Below are positions 9,370 through 18,502 of a stretch of 64,000 nucleotides of DNA, one piece after another. How positions within the stretch are numbered: position 1 is the stretch's first letter; the number at the start of each line of letters is the position of its first letter. A program made the position numbers and the translations under genes. A model generated the notes under the pieces. That model searched no databases and was not told the DNA's origin. It was given only the letters and a program-made list of their open reading frames with translations. The stretch comes from Sneathiella aquimaris. Lineage in GTDB: Bacteria > Pseudomonadota > Alphaproteobacteria > Sneathiellales > Sneathiellaceae. Where the stretch lies: contig NZ_CP112881.1 in the NCBI RefSeq assembly GCF_026409565.1, positions 372,001-436,000 of the forward strand, given 5' to 3'.

Positions 9370-10299
9370 TCAATTGATTGAATTGGATTTGGCTTTGCTG
9401 ATATTTTGCAGGATCAGGCGCATAAGCTCCTGACTATTGGATACCCCCATCTTCGCCAGCATTCGGGCACGGTGGATTTCAACAGTACGATAGCTGATCT
9501 CAAGATTTCGGCCAATTTCCTTATTGCCCAAACCATCCAGCACATTTTCAAATACCTGTCGTTCCCGTTTGGTGAGTTTCTTCAACCGATTGCTTAGAGT
9601 GCCGCCTTGTAACAGTTTGTCGCCGTTCGAGGTGGGTGAGGATTGCTTGAGAATTTTGTTGATAACTCCGGCGACGATCCGATGAGCAAGGATAACGGGT
9701 TTGTTTGAAAATCGACATAAAATCTGCCGATCTTCGTTTGTATAGCCCATAGAGCTCAAAATCAGAAAATCGCAGTATTTCAGTTTGTCCGCAGCATTTT
9801 CCAAAGCCTTGATATCTCCTGATCCTGCGGATATCTCCGTCGCAAAACTGTGCTTTGATTTACCAAACCGGTAGGGCTGACTTGACAAGGGAACAATCTT
9901 ACCGGCAGTTTGTCCTGCAATGATCATGGTTTCCATGAACTGATCCAGCATGTTCTGACTATGAATGACAAATTCGTTCGTATTGCCCACATCAAAGGCA
10001 CCGGTTGACGCAATTACTGTCAGATCTGACAGGCTTTTTCCCCGTCCATGGCATAATTCGTTGACACGCAGTCTAAGCCAGCTTTCTGAAATAGCGACAG
10101 CCGTGCCATCGTTCAGGAGTGTGGAAATACCGACTTCATGGGCAGACGGCTCCAATTCAGTGATGTCTGTGCGGGTTAATCCGTCCAGGGCCCCAAATTC
10201 CGTAACCTCACATGACATGTCGATATGTTCCAAGATTGACTTTATCAGGGTGTTACGGGGCGTTTGTCCCATAGAAATAAAGGTAATTCGCTGACCCAT
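9370..10299 (-). CDS. AroM-like domain fused to a FixJ/LuxR-type DNA-binding domain; probable regulator
   Basis: 309 residues. The N-terminus (MGQRITFISMGQTPR) and the following 220 residues resemble the AroM family, small proteins of uncertain function that open with a GQTPR motif. Residues about 240-300 are a LuxR/FixJ-type HTH: LTKRERQVFENVLDGLGNKE, followed by the recognition-helix segment SYRTVEIHRARMLAKMGV. A receiver domain is absent, so the AroM part probably replaces it as the sensing module, perhaps by binding the transported ligand or a breakdown product. The gene sits between the transporter operon and the DUF917/HyuA genes and is transcribed away from the latter. Both neighbours have TACGTATT-like sites upstream. 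Fusion and HTH are read from sequence; the ligand role is inference. Confidence 0.8.
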   Translation of the reverse strand: MGQRITFISMGQTPRNTLIKSILEHIDMSCEVTEFGALDGLTRTDITELEPSAHEVGISTLLNDGTAVAISESWLRLRVNELCHGRGKSLSDLTVIASTGAFDVGNTNEFVIHSQNMLDQFMETMIIAGQTAGKIVPLSSQPYRFGKSKHSFATEISAGSGDIKALENAADKLKYCDFLILSSMGYTNEDRQILCRFSNKPVILAHRIVAGVINKILKQSSPTSNGDKLLQGGTLSNRLKKLTKRERQVFENVLDGLGNKEIGRNLEISYRTVEIHRARMLAKMGVSNSQELMRLILQNISKAKSNSIN

Positions 10300-10388
10300 T
10301 CAACCCTTCTTTGCTTGTTCGTACAACCTATTGGTTTTTATATACTAGGATGAAATGCCTTAATGGAAAGGGAAAAATTAGGTGTAGC

Positions 10389-10399
10389 TACGTATTCTT
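10389..10399 (+). promoter_or_regulatory. Candidate FixJ-type operator (TACGTATTCTT)
   Basis: TACGTA lies at 10389-10394, 77 bases before the DUF917 start and 90 bases before the divergent regulator start. It matches the site at 3594 over TACGTATT. A related TTGTACGA (minus strand) lies near 10314-10325, close to the regulator start. Support is weak and based on pattern only. Confidence 0.25.
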
Positions 10400-10465
10400 T
10401 GAAAATTTCGCAGGGTCTATGCTCAGAATAATTGAATAGTAATGATATGAAAGCGTTGTTGAGCA

Positions 10466-11599
10466 ATGTTCGAATTAAAGGATAGCCCGGCCCTTGAAAA
10501 AGGAGGAAAAGTAGCGCGCGCTCCGGGGCAGCGTGTTCTGACGTTAGAGGATATCGAGGCATTGGCTGTGGGGGCATGGATTCTCGGAACTGGCGGGGGT
10601 GGGTCGCCGTATCTCAATCTGTTGAACCTGCGAAAACTGTATGCTGAGGGTCATCGCGTTATTCTTCAGAACCCGGATTATGTTTCGGATACCGCGCGTA
10701 TCGCAGTTCTGTCTACTCAGGGGGCGCCTATTGTTGGGCAGGAGCGGCTCAGCAATCCCGCCAATTCGATCAAGCCCATGCGAGCCATGGAGCGGTTTCA
10801 AAACCGGGATTTTGACGCAGTGATGGCACTTGAAATTGGCGGCGGGAACGGATTGCTTCCCTTATTGGTGGCCATACTGGCGGGACTGCCTGTTATCGAT
10901 GCAGATAGTATGGGGCGGGCGTATCCGGAAGCCCAAATGACCAGCTTTTCTGTGGCCGACTTGCCTTGTGCGCCGATGGCTATGGCAGACATTCGGGATA
11001 ACGAAATCCTTATTCATAAAGCCGAAAACTGGAAATGGATGGAACGGCTAAGCCGGACAATCTGTACAGAGATGGGATCCACGGCCACAACCTGCAAGGC
11101 GCCCAGAACCGGGAAAGAGGTAAAGGAATTTGGTGTTTTGTACACAACGACAAAGGCCATTGATCTGGGATATGCGGTTCTGAAATCCCGCGCCGAACAT
11201 TCCGATCCTGTTCAGGCGATCCTGAACCAATGTACCGGGAAGCTCATTTTCGAAGGAAAAATTGTTGATGTCGAGCGGCGGACGACCAAAGGGTTTTTAC
11301 GAGGCAGAACTAAACTGGAAGGCATGGGTAAGGACCAGAATGCTGACTTTATTCTGGATTTTCAGAATGAATTTTCGGTGGGGTATTGTGACCTTGAACC
11401 GGTTGTAATGACGCCAGATCTTATCTGTGTGGTCGATAGCGTTAGTGGAGATGGAATAGCGACAGAAACATTGCGTTATGGGCAGCGCGTTTCCGTTCTG
11501 GCGCTTCCATCCCCGCCTGTATTTCTCTCAAAGCGTGGTCTGGATCTGGTCGGCCCGAGAGCATTTGGATACGACTTTGACTACAGATCCGTTTTTTAG
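10466..11599 (+). CDS. DUF917 family protein (S-methyl-thiohydantoin desulfurase-like family)
   Basis: 377 residues. The segment LTLEDIEALAVGAWILGTGGGGSPY and the later GNGLLPLLVAILAGLPVIDADSMGRAYPEAQM-type region are characteristic of the DUF917 family. Members are typically coded next to hydantoinase/oxoprolinase-family proteins, as here: the HyuA-like gene starts eight bases after its stop. The family has been associated with hydantoin or thiohydantoin chemistry, but most members are untested. The ATG at 10466 has no good ribosome-binding site. An AGGAGG at about 10501 lies inside the frame and has no usable start after it. Confidence 0.85.
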   Translation: MFELKDSPALEKGGKVARAPGQRVLTLEDIEALAVGAWILGTGGGGSPYLNLLNLRKLYAEGHRVILQNPDYVSDTARIAVLSTQGAPIVGQERLSNPANSIKPMRAMERFQNRDFDAVMALEIGGGNGLLPLLVAILAGLPVIDADSMGRAYPEAQMTSFSVADLPCAPMAMADIRDNEILIHKAENWKWMERLSRTICTEMGSTATTCKAPRTGKEVKEFGVLYTTTKAIDLGYAVLKSRAEHSDPVQAILNQCTGKLIFEGKIVDVERRTTKGFLRGRTKLEGMGKDQNADFILDFQNEFSVGYCDLEPVVMTPDLICVVDSVSGDGIATETLRYGQRVSVLALPSPPVFLSKRGLDLVGPRAFGYDFDYRSVF

Positions 11600-11607
11600 G
11601 GGGGCTT

Positions 11608-13140
11608 ATGTTTCGTATTGGAATAGATGTTGGCGGCACGAATACTGATGCAGTGTTGATTGATGAAAACTCTGTTGTGGGGGCCGTGAAATCCCCCACA
11701 ACGGAAGATGTCACAACGGGCATAAAAAATGCGTTGGTTGAATTGAAGCACCTATGCGGTGATCAAACTGGTCTTGCTTCAAGCATCACGCTGGGAACAA
11801 CCCATTTCATCAACGCAGTTGTTGAAAGAAAACGGCTTAACAAAATCGCCGCACTGAGAATTTGTTTACCTGCTGCGGCCAGCTTGCCGCCCTTTATTGA
11901 TTGGCCTGCTGACATTGCAACCCTTGCAAACGGGGGCATCTATATGGTCGGGGGCGGTGCAGAATATGATGGTCGTCCCATCGGGGCGCTCGATGAAAAA
12001 GCAATATCTGAGGCGGCTCGTTCGATCCGGAATTCTGGCATAACATCTGTTGCCGTGAGTTCCGTCTTTTCCCCGCTGATTTCCGATTACGAAAAACGGG
12101 CGGAGGAAATTTTACGGTCTGAATGTCCGGATATCAGGGTCACCTGTTCCCATACCTTGGGCCGAATTGGGTTGCTGGAGCGGGAAAATGCGACGCTTCT
12201 CAACGCGTCTCTTCTTGATCTTGCAGAAGGGGCGACGGAGGCGTTTCAAAACGCGCTGGAAGAAATCGGCATCGCTGCGCCGCTTTTTATCAGTCTGAAC
12301 GACGGCACCGTCACAAGTGTGGAAATGGCGCGAAAATACCCGGTCTATTGTTTTGCCTCCGGTGCGACGAATAGTATGCGAGGGGCGGCGTATTTATCCC
12401 ATATGAACGACGCAATTGTCTGCGATGTAGGGGGTACAACAGCAGATATCGGCTGTCTTGTTAACGGATTTCCCCGGCAGGCCAACAGCACAGTTTCCGT
12501 TGGTGGCGTGCGCACGTTGTTCAGGATGCCCGACCTCTTATCAATTGGCGTGGGCGGCGGCACAAAAGTGTCGATGGATCCCGTTACGATTGGACCGGAA
12601 AGTGTGGGCTTCAGATTACAGAAAATGTCTCGCGTTTTTGGCGGTGAACAGCTAACCCTGACCGATATCGCGGTCGCTGCGGGACTGATGGATGTTGGCG
12701 ACAAAAGCCGTGTCTCGTCCATAAGCGGTGCTTTCGTGGAGAGCGTCTTGACCGGGGTGCGAGAGAAGCTCGAGATCGCGATTGATAAAATCAAAATAGG
12801 AGCGGGGGATGTTCCCCTGATTGCGGTCGGGGGTGGTGCGGCACTGGTTCCAAAACTTCTAAAAGGCGTTAGTGAGGTTCACCATGTTGAAAATCAGGCA
12901 GTCGCGAACGCCGTGGGGGCGGCAATCGCTCAAATCAGTGGTGAAGTTGATCAGATCTTCAGTGGGATGTCGCGAGAAGACGCTCTTTCTGAAGCTCTCC
13001 GTTTAGCGGAAGGAAAAGCAATTGCGGCCGGCGCGTCGGAAGCTGATCTTAAAGTTGTGGAGATGGAAGACCTGCCAATTTCTTACTTGCCAGGACATGC
13101 CATAAGGGCCCGTATCCGTGTGGTGGGCGAGATACAATAG
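11608..13140 (+). CDS. Hydantoinase/oxoprolinase family protein (HyuA-like)
   Basis: 510 residues with GGGGGG-type ribosome-binding sequence directly upstream of the ATG. The N-terminus RIGIDVGGTNTDAV is the phosphate-binding loop of the Hydant_A_N/ASKHA fold. Further family blocks are TLGTTHFINAVVERK near residue 70, CDVGGTTADIGCL near 275 and SIGVGGGTKV near 315. Family members use ATP to open cyclic amides such as hydantoins or 5-oxoproline. The length is that of the short HyuA class without a HyuB partner; DUF917 may take the partner role. It is the last gene of its unit and an intrinsic terminator follows. Confidence 0.9.
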   Translation: MFRIGIDVGGTNTDAVLIDENSVVGAVKSPTTEDVTTGIKNALVELKHLCGDQTGLASSITLGTTHFINAVVERKRLNKIAALRICLPAAASLPPFIDWPADIATLANGGIYMVGGGAEYDGRPIGALDEKAISEAARSIRNSGITSVAVSSVFSPLISDYEKRAEEILRSECPDIRVTCSHTLGRIGLLERENATLLNASLLDLAEGATEAFQNALEEIGIAAPLFISLNDGTVTSVEMARKYPVYCFASGATNSMRGAAYLSHMNDAIVCDVGGTTADIGCLVNGFPRQANSTVSVGGVRTLFRMPDLLSIGVGGGTKVSMDPVTIGPESVGFRLQKMSRVFGGEQLTLTDIAVAAGLMDVGDKSRVSSISGAFVESVLTGVREKLEIAIDKIKIGAGDVPLIAVGGGAALVPKLLKGVSEVHHVENQAVANAVGAAIAQISGEVDQIFSGMSREDALSEALRLAEGKAIAAGASEADLKVVEMEDLPISYLPGHAIRARIRVVGEIQ

Positions 13141-13169
13141 CGATAATCGAAACAATCTTCTCCCTGTCG

Positions 13170-13207
13170 GGCGGTAGGCCACCTTTTTCAGCCTGCCGCC
13201 TTTTTTT
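13170..13207 (+). terminator. Intrinsic terminator after the HyuA-like gene
   Basis: GGCGGTAGGC (13170-13179) pairs with GCCTGCCGCC (13191-13200) over ten positions with one G-U pair, followed by seven T residues. It lies 29 bases after the stop and closes the DUF917-HyuA unit. Confidence 0.9.
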
Positions 13208-13285
13208 ATGTCTTGGCATATAAGGCACGAACAAAACAAAATGATTTTCAGATAAAGTTACAGCGAGTTCATCTCACAGGGAGGC

Positions 13286-13348
13286 ATGAGAAAGCGTCAG
13301 TTTTGTGCTGACGATTTTTCGCCAGCTTTTTCTTTTCAGGAAGGATGA
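13286..13348 (+). CDS. Possible 20-codon leader ORF overlapping a terminator-like hairpin
   Basis: An ATG at 13286 preceded by GGGAGG (only one base between, shorter than ideal) opens a frame of 20 codons, MRKRQFCADDFSPAFSFQEG. It ends in TGA at 13346-13348, overlapping the ATG at 13345 of the RHS gene as ATGA. Within it CGTCAG (13295-13300) pairs with CTGACG (13308-13313) and is followed by ATTTTT, an intrinsic-terminator shape. Together this would suit translational coupling or attenuation of the large gene. It could also be an untranslated leader whose frame is open by chance. Confidence 0.35.
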   Translation: MRKRQFCADDFSPAFSFQEG

Positions 13349-16300
13349 GCGCCCCCATGAAAATATCAAATGTGATTGAATGCGCCCCACTCGGTAGCTT
13401 TTATGTCGATACCAGAAATGCCGCGGCCTGCTATGAACTTCCTATAGATGTTCCGGTGGGCGTGCGGGGTGTTCAGCCTGCGCTTGTCCTTCGGTATAGA
13501 AGTTTTCAATCGGTTCTGCAAAAACCCTATCTTCCTGCAGGCTGGGATTTAAGCGGTATCCCGACGATCGAAAAAACCGGCGAGAGCCGATATATTCAGG
13601 ACGGCGCCGAACTATCGGTCAATGTCTGCAAGGATGGCACCCTTGTTCACTTTGATGGTGAGGGAGTCAGGGCAGAGTATGTTCCCCAGCCCGGCACCGG
13701 CCAAACCGTGTTTACCCTCTTCGCCATGAAGGATCTATACGGGAATACCATCCGGGTCGCTTTCGATGAAAGTGGACGACCAAAAACGATCGCTTATGGC
13801 TGCCGGCAACTTCAGAATAGACGGGTTGTCTTTTCTTATGACGATGAGAGCGGTCAACTGATTGGTATTGTCAGCTTTTTAGGCAGTCGTGAAATTCTTG
13901 GATATTCCCTTTTTCAGGAACGCAGGATGCTTAGCCGCATTCAGATTTCAGCAAGATCCGAAGGTGAATATTTCGCGCGAAAGCCGATTGTCTTTGCCTA
14001 TGACGAAAAGAACAAACATTTGCTGACCTCCATAATTAATACAACCGGTTTTAAAATCGACCCGTGTTACGCCGATGAAAGAGGTGTTTTGGCAGGGTAT
14101 CAGGAATATGTCTCTGGCCCGCTGGGAAAGGTGCAGGCGACCGAATATTCAGTCACCGCGGCAGGTGAGACACATGATCAGTTCGGCACACTTATGTTCG
14201 AGGAAATCGCAATCTGGTCCGTCGGTTCAGGGAAAGGAAACTTCTGGAAGTATCATGTTGTTGGCCGGCAAACCGGACTGCTGTGTTTGGAAGGCACGTT
14301 TAAAAAAGGGAAAGCCGAGGCGCCAGATCTTATTATCGAAGAAACCCGGTATGATTATCAATGGTTTGATCTGATAAATGGATTTCTGAAAACAAAAGAA
14401 GTGACCACGAAATGGGTGACTGAAAAGGACAAGCTTCCGGCGAAAATTCGCTATTTTGCTTATGATATGGACGGAGCACTGATCCGGTTGGAGGATGATA
14501 AATCTATCACCAAGCGGCAGTATATCAACGGCCCGGATGAAGGGCATGCACAATATCTGGTTCAGTCCGCCCTCTATGATCGAAATGGGACTTTGCTGAA
14601 ACAGGAGATATTTGATTACCAGTTTGAAGAAGGATCGGGAGTGCCGGTCTCCATTTCCCGTCGGTCGATGATCGACAAAGATCAATATTCAAACGTCGAA
14701 ACAAGCCGATTGAATTCTAAGGGGTTGATTTGCCATCAGGTCAAAGTCGGCGGCACCGTTCACACTTATCAATATGACGATTTTTCCTTGCCGTGCCGTG
14801 AAACGATCTCTTCGCCACAGACGTCCGAAGAACAGATTATTGAAAAAACACATGCCCCGGCGTTCGGTCATCTGGTGTATGAAAAAAATCCGTTTGGGGC
14901 GATTACAACAACGACGTTGGATGCGTTCGGCACCGTTATTGGCATCAATACCTGTGATTTAAGCAACCCTTCAGGCTGGGGGAAAGCCACAGGACTTGTC
15001 CCCATGCACACCGTTGATCTGTATCAAGATCAGTATTTCAAGACCATGGTCCGGTTGGAAAAACGGTTTAGGGGTGCACAGAGAGACCCCCATGAAAGGT
15101 ATGAAATTCTCGATAGTCAAATGCGGGTTGTGGCCGAAATTACAAATATAGAAACTGGAAAATGGCAGGTTCAACTTAATAAACACTCGATTTCGGCCAG
15201 TGAAAGCCGCCAAAGTCTTCCTTTTGTTATTCATTGCAAGAAAGAAAATCTGGCCAAAAAAATACGAGCCATTAAGGCCACCAAAGTTAAATGGATCGTG
15301 CAGAAAAGAGATCTGTTTGGGCAGGAATCAGGAGCGGTCCTACCCGATGGCTCGCACACAGTCATTACCTATTCCGTGAATAATGATGGGGATTTTTGTA
15401 AACAGGAAGTGGCCTTCAGCCCCAACGGCACTTTCGTCGATCAGAAAATAGAAACTGTAAAAGACAATGGAAGTTTGCACACCCTCCTTTCTGGCGATCA
15501 GGAAGAAACTCGGATTGAGTTTGATATGTTCGGGCAAATTATTTCCAAATGCGGCCCTGATAACCAGAACACAACCTACAAATGGAATGCATTGGGGCAG
15601 TGTGTATGGGAAGAGAATACGGCTACCGGAATAACGAAACAGGAATTTGGTCCGGATCTCAGAATTTCCCGTGTGACGCAAAATGAAAGAGTGTCAAAGC
15701 TGTATTATAACGGGTTCGGACAATTGATAAAAAAGACCCACAATGTTGGTAGCGAGGATGAAGCAGATTACACATTTCAGTATACGCCGGATCAAGAAAA
15801 CTGTAGCCAATCCATCACGTCCACCCATCCGGACGGGTGGATATTAACGTTAAAGCATGCGCCAAACGGCGAGATAATCGAGCGGCAGGTTTTTTTCGGT
15901 CAGGCAGACGCTGAAATAATTCGCAATGACCTCTATCCAGACGGCAGTGTCCGGTGTCGCCATTACCCGGATGGTCGAAGTCTTGAATTTCAGTATGAAG
16001 GGCGCGGATGGCTTTCATCGGCAAAACTTCAGGGCCGGACGGCACCGCTGGTCTGTTTTGAGGATCACGACATTTTTGGTCGGCCGCATCTGACAACCTT
16101 CGAAAACGGTATTGAGGAAACCAGAAAAACCAACTGTTATGGGCAGGTTGAACATTTTTCCGTTCACCAGAATAAGGGAAACTCGTCAAAAACTCTTTTG
16201 TCTCAGGATTTTCAAATTTCGGCAGGTTTTCCGGGCCTTGTAACGGGGGTGGACCGTAAAAACGAAGATAGCTCACTGATCAGAAAGACTTACGATTATG

Positions 16301-18255
16301 ATGAGTTTTCTCGATTGGTGGGGGGCGCGCAATCAGGTGGCGGTATGGGCAGCGTGGCTCAAACTCCGACGAACGGCCTGAAGCCTGTCGGGCAATCAAC
16401 TCAGCCGGAAGTTCAGTTTGATGTCGACGGCCTTATGAAGCGGGCTGCGCATATTAACGATGCCTTGCGCTTCGAATATGGGCCCGATGGGCTCCTTAAA
16501 ACCTGTCACAGGTCGCCGCGCCGTGATGAGAGCATGGTGGTGTCCACCTCGTTCGTCCATGACGCCTTGGGCGATCTGCTGATTAAAGATGACGGTATGG
16601 GTACAACAACCTTTTTTGTCGATGAAGATTACCTGCTGACCAGACTGCCCGATGACAGGTTGTTAGCGACAATTAAGATGTGCTCGGAATTGGGTACGGT
16701 TGCGGAGCTCACGGCCTCTTACGCACGCGGGCCGCGGCTAAAAACTTTGTTTCCCGTGGCCAGGCGGTCTCGATCTGATGTCAGAAATGATCGGGACGAA
16801 ACGATAGCAGGCGGGAGCCGCGACGGGGGTGAGACAGGCATAGGCGCGAATTTTTACCAAAAGCAGGTCGGCACGCTTTATCTGCATCTTGATTTTCAAG
16901 CGACCAGCGTTCTTGCAACTAAGGAAAATGGCCATATCGCGGCCCGTCTGGATTTTGATGCATACGGATGTTTGGATCCACAGAACAGCGTTGGAAGTAT
17001 CGGGTTTGATCTGGTTTACGCGGGTATGAGGTTTGACCCTTCTTCCGGTTTGTATCATGCGGGACAGAGATTTTACGCGGCATTCCTAAAGCAGTTTTTA
17101 AGCCCGGATCCCTTGCGATCGACCACGGATCTGCATGCTTATCCGGTTGATCCTATTAATAATTTTGATGATCAGGGACTGTGCCCCTGTTCGAACTGTG
17201 CCCGAGCTGCGCGGCGGAATTATGGTCGATCGGCGACCATCTGGGGAACCGCGTTTATGACGGCGATCAGTTCGTTCGGATTATTTTTTGCCTGGGATAT
17301 GGTGTTGTTTGGATATGATTCTGAACTGGCCTTTAGATGGGCCATCTCCATTGCTTTGTGGTTTACGCAATTGGCCGTTATCCCGGGCGTGTATGCGTCC
17401 GCAAACCGAAATCGGCGGATTATATGCTGTCGCGCCCGCCGACATGCAATCGGCACTGACGAAATAGGGGAATGCGGTACAGTTTTGATCCGCGCGGGGA
17501 TCAGTGCCAGCGTCGGGGCTGTTTTTATGGGGCCTCTTCTCTCGTTTATTGGAAACAGTACCTGTGGACCATGGACATTGTTCCAGTGCCCTTCGGACTA
17601 TTACAGTATGAACGCTGCGAGAGGTGTTTTTGCAAGCGGCGGCTCTTCGATTATATCCAGTTTGATGCGGATCGGATTGGCGCGCTGTCCATGCAATCGC
17701 AATTCGCTTTGTATGCGCTATTGTTCGGGTCTGGTTAATCTATGGGTGGGGTTTGCTGTGTGGCAGGCGCTGGATCTGGTGATCCTGAAATTTGGATATG
17801 GTCAGGATACCATGACAATAATGGCTGGTAAGCTGTCTTTTGCAACCGGTGAGATTCCCCTGAGCATGCTGATGTCGCAACCCAATCCATTTTGGGGCAT
17901 GATACCGGCCCTTTTCAGTAATTGTTGCCCAAACTGGATGAACAGGTGTTTTTCACCGCGGGCTGTCTTTGACGATGAAAACCATCCAAGGCATGGAGAC
18001 TTGGTTCCCTTTTTTCCAGGGGGGAGAGCTCATTTGGAAATGGATGAAGCGGTGCAAATGGAGGTCGTTGTTGACGGCCCTTCAGGAGAGAATGATGGGT
18101 CACCAGCTGCGGAGCGCGCTATCCTAATCGAGGAAATTGCAGAGAACAGCAATTCAGACCCTGGGGACCGTGATTTAGAGATCGGTGAGGCACCGGCAGA
18201 GAATGACGCGAACATGTCTGACGAGGTAGACCCACCGGATGGAGAAGAGGTCTGA
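13345..18255 (+). CDS. SpvB/RHS-repeat protein with a cysteine-rich, membrane-spanning C-terminal region
   Basis: 1636 residues (1632 if the ATG at 13357, better spaced from AGGAAGG, is used). Residues about 30-75 resemble the SpvB-type opening (YELPIDVPVGVRGVQPALVL, then GWDLSG). Degenerate YD/RHS repeats fill residues 80-1150. A recognisable RHS core follows: DPSSGLYHAGQRFY near 1231 and FLSPDPL near 1250. The final DPxGL motif is altered to NNFDDQGL. Residues 1280-1636 are unlike any toxin tip I know: CPCSNC, four hydrophobic segments (about 1299-1322, 1329-1352, 1381-1404, 1465-1486), about a dozen cysteines and an acidic tail from 1540. There is no signal peptide, no T6SS/PAAR/VgrG gene and no small immunity-like gene beside it. 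RHS proteins usually encase a toxin; that role is inferred here, not shown. Confidence 0.85.
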   Translation: MSAPMKISNVIECAPLGSFYVDTRNAAACYELPIDVPVGVRGVQPALVLRYRSFQSVLQKPYLPAGWDLSGIPTIEKTGESRYIQDGAELSVNVCKDGTLVHFDGEGVRAEYVPQPGTGQTVFTLFAMKDLYGNTIRVAFDESGRPKTIAYGCRQLQNRRVVFSYDDESGQLIGIVSFLGSREILGYSLFQERRMLSRIQISARSEGEYFARKPIVFAYDEKNKHLLTSIINTTGFKIDPCYADERGVLAGYQEYVSGPLGKVQATEYSVTAAGETHDQFGTLMFEEIAIWSVGSGKGNFWKYHVVGRQTGLLCLEGTFKKGKAEAPDLIIEETRYDYQWFDLINGFLKTKEVTTKWVTEKDKLPAKIRYFAYDMDGALIRLEDDKSITKRQYINGPDEGHAQYLVQSALYDRNGTLLKQEIFDYQFEEGSGVPVSISRRSMIDKDQYSNVETSRLNSKGLICHQVKVGGTVHTYQYDDFSLPCRETISSPQTSEEQIIEKTHAPAFGHLVYEKNPFGAITTTTLDAFGTVIGINTCDLSNPSGWGKATGLVPMHTVDLYQDQYFKTMVRLEKRFRGAQRDPHERYEILDSQMRVVAEITNIETGKWQVQLNKHSISASESRQSLPFVIHCKKENLAKKIRAIKATKVKWIVQKRDLFGQESGAVLPDGSHTVITYSVNNDGDFCKQEVAFSPNGTFVDQKIETVKDNGSLHTLLSGDQEETRIEFDMFGQIISKCGPDNQNTTYKWNALGQCVWEENTATGITKQEFGPDLRISRVTQNERVSKLYYNGFGQLIKKTHNVGSEDEADYTFQYTPDQENCSQSITSTHPDGWILTLKHAPNGEIIERQVFFGQADAEIIRNDLYPDGSVRCRHYPDGRSLEFQYEGRGWLSSAKLQGRTAPLVCFEDHDIFGRPHLTTFENGIEETRKTNCYGQVEHFSVHQNKGNSSKTLLSQDFQISAGFPGLVTGVDRKNEDSSLIRKTYDYDEFSRLVGGAQSGGGMGSVAQTPTNGLKPVGQSTQPEVQFDVDGLMKRAAHINDALRFEYGPDGLLKTCHRSPRRDESMVVSTSFVHDALGDLLIKDDGMGTTTFFVDEDYLLTRLPDDRLLATIKMCSELGTVAELTASYARGPRLKTLFPVARRSRSDVRNDRDETIAGGSRDGGETGIGANFYQKQVGTLYLHLDFQATSVLATKENGHIAARLDFDAYGCLDPQNSVGSIGFDLVYAGMRFDPSSGLYHAGQRFYAAFLKQFLSPDPLRSTTDLHAYPVDPINNFDDQGLCPCSNCARAARRNYGRSATIWGTAFMTAISSFGLFFAWDMVLFGYDSELAFRWAISIALWFTQLAVIPGVYASANRNRRIICCRARRHAIGTDEIGECGTVLIRAGISASVGAVFMGPLLSFIGNSTCGPWTLFQCPSDYYSMNAARGVFASGGSSIISSLMRIGLARCPCNRNSLCMRYCSGLVNLWVGFAVWQALDLVILKFGYGQDTMTIMAGKLSFATGEIPLSMLMSQPNPFWGMIPALFSNCCPNWMNRCFSPRAVFDDENHPRHGDLVPFFPGGRAHLEMDEAVQMEVVVDGPSGENDGSPAAERAILIEEIAENSNSDPGDRDLEIGEAPAENDANMSDEVDPPDGEEV

Positions 18256-18331
18256 AATTGCACTCTGGCTGACTAGGCATGGATGGATTGCCAACCAAGA
18301 ACGACAGAATGTGTGAGGGACCGATTTTGCC

Positions 18332-18351
18332 AAGCGGGGTAATCCGCTTTT
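18332..18351 (+). terminator. Short intrinsic terminator after the RHS gene
   Basis: AAGCGG (18332-18337) pairs with CCGCTT (18344-18349), leading into TTTT. It is 76 bases after the RHS stop, in the region where the RHS and LysR genes converge. The stem is short, so efficiency may be moderate. I find no credible gene in 18256-18502. Confidence 0.55.
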
Positions 18352-18502
18352 GACGGTGGTTTAGGTTTTTATGCGTGTCAGATGAGTACCATTGGTGCCC
18401 AAAAAATACCTTCTGTCGTTGCCGTGCAGGCCAGTTAAGGCCTTGGCCGCCATCAGGGATAATTTTGTCTGGCCTCTATTGCTGCCCTCGGGATCAATAT
18501 TT

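Noticed and set aside
10501-10512. AGGAGG within the first codons of the DUF917 gene, suggesting a later start
   Set aside because: No ATG, GTG or TTG in frame follows at a usable distance. The conserved region begins soon after, so the start at 10466 stays.
15815-16276. 153-codon minus-strand frame inside the RHS gene (a possible antisense immunity gene)
   Set aside because: It runs opposite the continuous RHS repeats, with no ribosome-binding site. Immunity genes normally follow the toxin on the same strand.
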